DNA from: Corythucha ciliata
Taxonomy: Eukaryota; Arthropoda; Insecta; Hemiptera; Tingidae
Reading direction: 5' to 3'
NCBI GenBank assembly: GCA_038030265.1
Contig: CM075937.1
Span: forward strand, 3,596,001-3,660,000
DNA length: 64,000 bases
Shown: piece after piece, positions 36,601-45,600 of the stretch
Position numbering within the stretch: position 1 is the stretch's first letter
Layout of the letters: the number at the start of each line of letters is the position of its first letter
The notes under the pieces: model-generated
The model's input: only the letters and a program-made list of their open reading frames with translations
Databases searched by the model: none
Told to the model about the DNA's origin: nothing
Made by a program: the position numbers and the translations under genes

Positions 36601-39600
36601 CCCGTTACTCCAAGACAGGCCTGGCGCTGCAACTTACTCAGCAAGGCCTGGACTGTCCCTATGGTCTTCTGCCACCATAGGTGACGATAGGCCTAACAAC
36701 GGCAGTGTAAAGCCACAACACCATTTTTGGCTTTTAGACGACCCCATGTTTTGCCAAACATTTTCCGACCAGCCCACATTGCGAACGTGGCCTTATTCAG
36801 CACCCTCTTGATATGCGAGGTCCATTTGAGCCCCTGATCCAGGGTAACTCCAATGTACTTGACTTCTTTTCCTACTTTCAACACTTCTCCATTCAATCGA
36901 ACTACCTTTAATGCCAGCTTCCTCCGCCTGCTAAACGCAACAAGGGTGGTTGGAGGGAGATAGTTGCCATCTGAGCCTTATTAAAAATCCGTGTGGCAGT
37001 CCCACAAGTGCGGTTCCTATGTCTTTGTTATATACTTCATATTTGGCGTCCTTGGATTCCACTCCCGTAGCACCCGGCGCTTGTATTTAGCATCCTGTTT
37101 GTATTTTAACTTATAGCTTGTTGAAGTGGTGAACGTACGAACGTAATTGTTTTTTTTTGTTGTTTTTTTTAGCGTTCCAAACCCACGAAATTGGTCATTA
37201 CGCTGATTTTTCTCGCAAAAAAGCCCATTTTCGCGGTTCTGGGTCGCAGTAAACTCAATTTCGCGATTGCTTTGTTGCTAAAAAAAAAAAAAAAAAACAA
37301 TTTCGTGGGGTTGCCTAATTTAAAACAGAATTTAATTTGGTGTATTTTTTGCCACCAAAAAAATTATTGTCGCATGTCATGGCTCAGTGTAAAATTGATT
37401 TCACTCGCTGAAAACCCCAACATTTTGTGGATTTCTTCATTGATGAAGAGGATTTCTTTCATGAACCCACAATTTTGCGAGGTTGCCTCATTCGAAACCC
37501 CAGTTACGCGGATTCAACACTCTGATTAAAGCATTTCCACGATTTCACTTATATATGTATACAAATATCACTTTTTGGGGAAACAATCGTCAGTTTCCGT
37601 CGAAGGAAAAAACTGAACAGAATGCAAGAACGACCACCCCTAGATCAAAGCCCCTGCCGTGAACTAGCGATTTTTCCACATTTAGCTAAGACTTGAAGAT
37701 GGCTATCTTTCTCAATTTTATATGCGAATTGGCGTTTTCCCAGTTTTAGCTGTGAATGAGCGTTTTTTCTCAATTACCGCTGTTCACACATTACTGTCCA
37801 CAATATGAGTTTTCTCGATTGCAGGCACGAATCAATCATTATCAATTTCTACGCAGCCAAACCGCGAACCCGTCTCTAGTTGTAGTGCTCACCGTGATTC
37901 CGGGGTTTCGGTCACATTGAATGGCCGTCTTAGGGGCAGCACGAATTACCTCCCCCCCTCCCCACAAGAGAGAGGATGCTATGGCTACAAAAACGTGTTC
38001 TAGGATCGCCCATTCACCTCCACCTCCACTTTCCATTCAACTAAAATCCTTAAAATTATAAACCACAAACCTCTTGTCGAATCCGTTCTTGTTCCTCGAC
38101 TGTTGTCGTGACACGTCTACTAAACGGTATCACCGGTCCATCTTTTGAACAAATGACCGTCGTTATGCACAGGACTACGACGAACGTGACCGTCAACCAT
38201 AAGTAGGAATTGTTGTGAACTAGGTCCATGGATATTATAAATAAGTATGAGCATATCAGAAGAAGTCCAGTTAATCTCCCGACACATTCTGGCGTCTGAA
38301 AAATAAAATTATAAGACTAAAAATTGATTTTTCCCTGTTAAACAAGGTTAAGAGATATTTTTTTATAGATTATGCCATCCCACAGTATCTTTAAATGAAT
38401 CACTGGAAATAAACATCCGTTTTATGCGCAAATAAAATGAACCCCTTCCCACCACCAATGTTGTTTTCATTTCCCTCGTTTAAACACCGTTTAAATACCC
38501 CTAACCCATTTTATAAAAATGTATTACACAATGTATCCCATGCTTACAAATTTATTGTAACGTACAGAAAACGCGAGCTGCTGGGCTTGGGTCTACCATT
38601 TTCGCCTCTAACTAAAAAAAATTATCGGTCATTTAATTACCTTGAATAAATCCAACATAATCCGTCAACGCCCCACACGCTCAAACTCTTTTTTACACTC
38701 GACGCCCCTCCGTATGCTCCACCGTATTTGTCATTCGCGGGCACTAACACTGTTCGACTACCTCATAATAACGTTTAAGTTGAGTTTTTGCACTAAAATA
38801 AAATTTGTGTTTCCGTTATCTTCAGACGGCGGGGGGGGGGGGGGGCATTGTGAGATCACTTCACAGGGTGTGAGGGTGGTTACGGGGGAAGGGCTGCTCA
38901 TTTGTGTTTGCCCATAAAACAAAGGCAATTGATTCGTTTTCTTCAATGTCATAACAGTAGCTCTCTCGAAAACACTTTTGGGAAGTTTACGCATTTTAAA
39001 ATGGAGACCACCTGATTAAACTAAATGGACACGAGCTAAAAACAAAAGTGAATGAACCCGGACCTTTGGTTGTGGTGGTGGTGGGTGGGTGGGTGAGGGG
39101 GGGTTCTACCAATCATTTAACACCTTTTACCTAGTGTAATCTTCGAGTAGGTAAACGTTGCAAAAAAAATTGAAATGTTTCATGTTTAAGACCCCCCCCC
39201 CCCTTCACGAATTACCGATCTCTATAGCCTTCGCTTGTATGCTCTCTTGAAAGATGGAATTGAGCACACTCTAAACTCGTCTAAACATTTACTGATTTAC
39301 TAGCGGGCAAATCCCCGTTTCTTGAGATAACGTTACGTGAGAGAATTAAATGACGAAACAGCTTGTACCTAGCTGTTAGTTTTGATCTTTTTTTAACTGA
39401 GGCCCATTTTATCCTGAAGAAACGCTGGGATCAAAATAACGTGTGGGGAAGGGGGTTTCTCAAGTTGTTCCGAAGTGTTTATTCGTATCATTCAAGAGTG
39501 TTGACGAGTGCAAATAAACTGATGAAACTTCCTTGTAATTTGAATCAGTAAATTAATTTTCAAGAAGGTCATGAGCGTTCGTTTATACATATAGGCTCCT

Positions 39601-42600
39601 AGACGAGGTCTTCTCGAAAAAAGCCAGTCTTATGACTGGCAATCACTTATGTGCTGTTGTTGTGTCAAATCCGGTGCTAGACTTATTAGAGATAAAACGT
39701 TAACGCTAGCAAAAATTAAGAAAAAGTGTAAATGAGGAAGTTTCACATTTTCCAAAAATATTTTTTTCGATGAGGCATATCAATCCTTCCTCGTAAATAA
39801 ATAAACAAAAATTTAAAACCCTTCAGAAATATTTTTTATTACTTAACAAAAGTTGGCAAAAGTTGAAGACTTCTCAATTTTCGATTACCCAAACCAATAA
39901 ATTCCGTAAATTCGATATTTGAAATCCCGCCAAAACGAACATTTTCTATAACGTAATATCCCTTGTATTCTCTGCCCTTTTCATGCCTCTAAATAGCTCA
40001 TCTGTTTATCCTCCATTATTTTATTATTGGAGAGCTCTAGTAGAAAATAAAGCAAAGAAACACAAAAAACCGCTCTCCGACAGCAACGTTACAGGCGAAT
40101 TTTTGTCGGAAGGCGCATATGACACAAACATGCTAGCAGGCGTGTTTGAAATGACCTTAAACTTCAAAAATCGCGTATTTATAAACTGTTGGATTAATTT
40201 ACGAACGGATCACGATTTATGCTCTATTTTAGCATAAATAAACCTTAAAAAATAGATTTATGAATAAGTTCTGACCCATGAAACTTCTTCATTCGAGGCA
40301 AAAATTGAGTTAAAGGGCTATTTTAGTTCGTGGCGAAGATCGAAAATTAAAAAAAAAGACTTTGATTTGCGGCTAAAATTCTTGCAAATTTTGCACTATT
40401 GGGCAGTTCGTGGAGGCCAGTCCCGCGGGTATACAAATTCGCGTCTAAAGCACCGTCCGACATGGCCGGCTAGTCGGCCGGAGTACGAATGCTACAAAAA
40501 ACAATCGCAATTTGCGGATATTTTTAAACCTCGAAATTAAAAATCTGAAACTGACAATTTCGCTTTAAAACGAAGACCCGAAACCTTCAAGTTTTCTGCA
40601 AGAGCCAAACCAACAAAATTGGTTTTTTGAGCGCGCCGACCCCGCAAATTTTGTTTGATGAAGAGCCGCAAGCCCGCACCATAGTTTTTTCAATGACTTG
40701 AACCCTCGGCTCTGATTTCTTCAACTTTTCTTAAATTTCGGTTTCTCAAAGTTGAAGACTTCTCAATTTTCGATTACCCAAACCAATAAATTCCGTAAAT
40801 TCGACTTTTTAAATAGCTAAGAACACCCGACATTCTTCTTATTAACGTTGTATGAATATGAGCGTCCGCCGCCGTCTGCCGGGGGCGTTTGCCCATTGCA
40901 GCCAGTCAATTTCCCTAAACTTTGGGCTTTACTGGAAGAACATAATATTCCTGTAACTTGTCTTATGCGAAAGGTTTTATGTGGTGATGCACGAGACCGA
41001 GACGAGACCATCATTTCTGGAGCGAGACCGAGACCAAGTTTTTTGGTCTCGGAATTTAAAGAATGAAAAAATGATGGCTTATTTATGAATACAGAACATT
41101 TTAACAATGAAATGACCTTGTTTCATGCCGAGACGGCTATTGTGTTATGGGCCTCCGGGCTATGGTGGATCCAAGGGGTGGACATACCCCCCCCCCTTCA
41201 ACGCAAAAAATAAATAAAATAATGGGAAAAAATTTACTTTTTGTAAAATTATCATAGGAAACACGCACATTTCTTTATACATGATGGTTTTCGCACGATC
41301 GGGGAGGAAAGTGATACTTCCCCTTCCAGGTACCTCAACAGGGAAGTTGATTTTTACTTGAAAAGATGTGCTAGGTGAAAAAAGTATTTTTTTTCACTCA
41401 CTAGTGAAGGAAAGTAAGGCAGAATACCAATAACTTCACGTTTCCCCTCGCAAGCAAAGTAAACAGGAAGATTTTCACTCACTAGTGAAGGAAAGTGAAA
41501 AAAAGTTCTGTATTCAATTAGCGTACCCTTACCTTCGAACACTTTTCATGAAAGACAATTAAACCTGTTGGTCGTGTGCAAAATAATATCTACAACTCGT
41601 GAGGAAGAAGCTTTCACTCTGCTCGTTGTTTTTAGCTCACTCGGCCCCGCCTCGTGAGCCAAACACAACTCGCAGGTAAAACTCCACTTCCCTCACTTGT
41701 AGTGAAATATACTATTATTTCACTTGTCGCGCGGAAAATATCATGCATAACTCAATCCACTTGCTCGTACTCATTTAGCCGACTCGGCTTTGCCATCGCC
41801 AGCCAAACAAAGTACTCGCAAGTAAAATGGCACTTACGTGTCTCGTTATATGTAAGATACTATTTTTTTTAAACAGCTGATTATTTTAGAGTCTAGGGGA
41901 TAAAACACTCACTTTATCGCCGTGGCCCAGAAAATCAGCCCATGTTTTAATAAAAAAATACTGTACACACCGCGTCAAAAAAGTGATTTTAGGGTCTCGA
42001 GAAAATGCCAGGCTCGGCTACGCCTCGCCCGTCCAATTTTTTCTCTCGGCTTCCAAAAAATCGCTTTCTTGCCTAGGCGTATAATCTACTATTCCCCTTT
42101 TTTCCTTTAATCTTATTCCTCTTTTCACATTCGCGCGAGTGGCGAGGCGAATAGCGAGCGCGAATGTGTAACCCGGGCTCTCGCCATTCGCCTCGCCACT
42201 CGTTTCGTTACTCGTGGCATTCGCCTCAAGGGCGGTTTTTCTGGCACGAGTCAAAGGGTGCGCGAGTTCCTATGCGAGGCGACGAACTTTAAGACGAACT
42301 CCCCTGTTACACATTCGCACGAGTGTTCGTCCGTTAAAAGAGCCGACCTTGGCCTCTTCCCTACTAAATGCTTTCCCGCGTGTGTTTTTTTCCCCTATCA
42401 CTATTAGCAGTAGTAGAAGAACTTTAGTCACTGCGAGATATTGTGTGATTGATTTATTAGTTTGAAATATGGAGTGGACTAATGAGCAAGTGTTAGCGTT
42501 TCTTGATGTTTATGAAGGTCCCCCAGTAATTTGGGGCCCGAAAAATCCCTGTCATAAAAATCGTAGTTTTTCGACGGTTTGAAGATAGTAGTAAACAGAC

Positions 42601-45600
42601 TTCAAATGAAGCATGCACGCCCCAACAACGAAAATGTCCTGTTCGTCCATCTTTTTCCTCTTTTTATCGAACTCGAACTAATTGAACTTTGACTCACTCT
42701 AGATGTTCGCCAGTTTATTCGCGCGAGCTAGTAGGCGAGTGTGTAACAGGCCCACTCGTACCTCGCCTCGCCATTCGACTCGTCACTCGCACGAATGTAA
42801 AACCGCTACCACGAGTGACGACGCGAATGGCGAGACGAATAAAGAATGACGAGGCGACCTATGGGTGCCCGCGCACTCTGCAGAAAAGATTTCCAGGCTG
42901 GGGCAGCCTCTAGAACAAGCCCAACTGCACAGCAGCCAACTGGCTGCCGCGGCCAGGCTGCTTAGTGCAAGGGAACCCTAATTTTGCGTTTGAAACTTCC
43001 CTGGGCCGCTATCATCAAACTCGACACCGCTTTCATTTTCTTTTTATTTATTTATTTATTTATTTTGTTAACTTACATTGCCAGTTGAAGCATGAGAAGG
43101 AGGGTCTGATGTATGAGGGGGGATTGTGCACCTCTGCCTCGTCGTGTCTGGGGAGGGAAGTCTCTTGCTTGAACTAAATGAGTTGGCATCTGCGAGATTT
43201 TGAGTTGATCTCGTCGAATTCCCAACTGTTCCTCTTTCACGTTCTCAGTGTGACGATTGTTTTAAAGGCACGATTCTATTTTGGAGCAATTACAAAGCTC
43301 TTTGATCATTAATCAGTAGTGTATCACTTATCTCCCTTCGTGCCACGAGCCACATCGTCGTCATCTGTATTCATTGAGGCGAGAATAGGATCACTCGTCA
43401 CTAATATCACACGTACTTTGAATTCGCGCCTTTAACTTTTCGAGACCGAGACCAACCCCTCATGAGCGAGGCCGAGACCAAACCACTCAAGTCTCGTCTC
43501 GGTCTCGGTCTCGTGCATCACTATTTTTATGGAGTGAAATACAAAAATGAGCATTTTCCCTCAAGGACCAGTCAAATTCTCGGAATTTGGGACAATACAG
43601 GGTGCGGCAGATAATGTGGACCACCCATTTTTCTCCGCTATTATTGATGATATTGGAATGGTGCTCGGAGTTATGTCCCCTTGATCTTAGGTGAGGATTT
43701 CATATCTGTAGCCCAAAAATTTTTATTGAGCCCCGGTAGGGCCCAAATTTGACCTAACTTTATGAAATATTTCATAAAATGGGTGGTCCACATTATCTGC
43801 CGCACCCCGTATATGTAATGTATTAACCGAATAAACTAGGCCATGTAAATGGTCTCATTCGACTGGTTCATTTGGAGCTGAATACGAATATTATAGTCTA
43901 CCGGCCGTGTGCCTTCGAAAACTTAGGCCGCTGAGAGCAAACGCCCCTGGCAGAGGCCAGCCAGGTCGCTCATATTCGTATTCAGCTCCTTAATACCCGG
44001 CGAACGAGACCAGTTATGTGACTAAGTGCATTCGGCTAATTCATGTGCCAAATTTAGGTAGTTTGACTGGCTACTGATGGTGAATGCGTCAGGCAGACAC
44101 TCGTATCTGTATTCAGCTCCAAAAAACCTACCATATCAGACAAGTTACAAGACTATATTCTTCCGGCTAATTCATGTTCCAAATGTAGGGAATTTGACTG
44201 GCTGCTGAGGTCAAATGAATGGGACTGTCGCGGTGTCGCCTGCGACTAGGGTCATTTTCTGAAAGTTGTCTAATTTTGGCTGCTCGCAGTCGGTACATAT
44301 TTTGGTCCGTTAGGTGATGCTCTCCACGCCCAATTAACCCACCCAACAGGCCCAAATAACAGGTATTGCGTTTTCGTTGCGTGCCGTAAGTAGGCGATCA
44401 CTCCTCTTCACCCGTCCTAGTGCCCATTAGACCCCGTGAAGCTGAAAGATTTCTCCATCACCATGATGTGTATCGGACAGTTCGAATGAAAAACCTAGGC
44501 ATTCTCCCTCCCTTCCCCCTCTTACATCAGCGTTCAACATTATTTGGCTTTACCCTCGCCAATTTATCCCTTCAGGAATGACAAGTTGGCCGCAAAGCTG
44601 ACTGAATTTCGCCTCAGAAACTTACGAAGCCCATAGTTTGTCAATCTGACACTGTTGGAGGGGGGAGGGCTTATTATTCCGGCAAACAATTTCTTTTGAT
44701 GGACTTGCACTGTGTGGCTAAAATGGGGAAATGGTTCTCCTCTGCTATGCCTCCAATACCATGTTTAAGAGCGAAATTGCCCTGGGAACCCTGAAGTGTT
44801 CTCCATTGGGGGGCGTATAACGGTATAAGTCATGGATAATTTCTGTTTTAGGCGAACAGCCCAATACATACTAGCATTTTCGGTTGATTTCAGTAACTCA
44901 ATTCATGGCTTAACTCTTCTTCTCTATTTTAACCGCGAATTAGTCTCCAGAAATAGCCCAAAACGCGGGTTATAGCCCGCGGTCTGGCCACGCGTCAAGG
45001 TGGGCTGCGGAGCTGGGGATGTTGATCCAAGTCCTCTGTGACGTGCGGCTAACATTTTCAAGAGATAGCGTTATACCCCTGGAAAAAAGTTGCTGCTCTC
45101 AAAGGCCAGTGCCCACACGGCCCGCTGCTCGTGCAAGCAGAACAAGAAACGGTGAAATATACACTTTTCACCGTTTTTAACGTCTTAAAGTCATTCGCGT
45201 TAACGGGTCCACGTTACGGGTGTAATAGATTCTGGGTTTTTGCGTATCACAGCCTGTGCCCCCCCGGTGTCAAGAACTATACAGGAATTGTAATTAAATT
45301 TGCGGGCAATTTAAAACCTGCGGCACGTATATGCATGGACTGTGGCACCTTCTCGCCCTTTTATACGTTCCTATAATAATAATGAAAGAAAATCTTCTCT
45401 TTCACCGTGTGGGCACCATTCAAGAAACAACGGAGCTTTAATGAACCACACACGCACGTTTTAATTCAACAGTTACTAATGAAAAACTGGGGAGAAAGGA
45501 GGTATTTCTCTCACTTTTTTTTTCGAGTTATTCATGGAAGAACGAATAAACATGGTGGAGGGCGGTTCCAGGACGCTTATCAAAGAGTGAAGAAGTTCAA

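Larger units (their letters stand above)
40982..43523. mobile_element. hAT-like element, 2.5 kb, with TGATGCACGAGACC ends
   Basis: TGGTGATGCACGAGACCGAG at the left is mirrored by CTCGGTCTCGTGCATCACTA at the right. Flanking octamers are GTTTTATG (40974-40981) and TTTTTATG (43524-43531), seven of eight alike, as expected for a hAT target duplication. Further GAGACCGAGACC words line both ends. The interior holds a G/C-rich inverted cassette and a MADF fragment, but no hAT transposase. Confidence 0.65.

Noticed and set aside
45131..45376. 81-codon frame with cysteines (RICMDCGTF)
   Set aside because: Too short, no recognised domain, flanked by repeat-like sequence.
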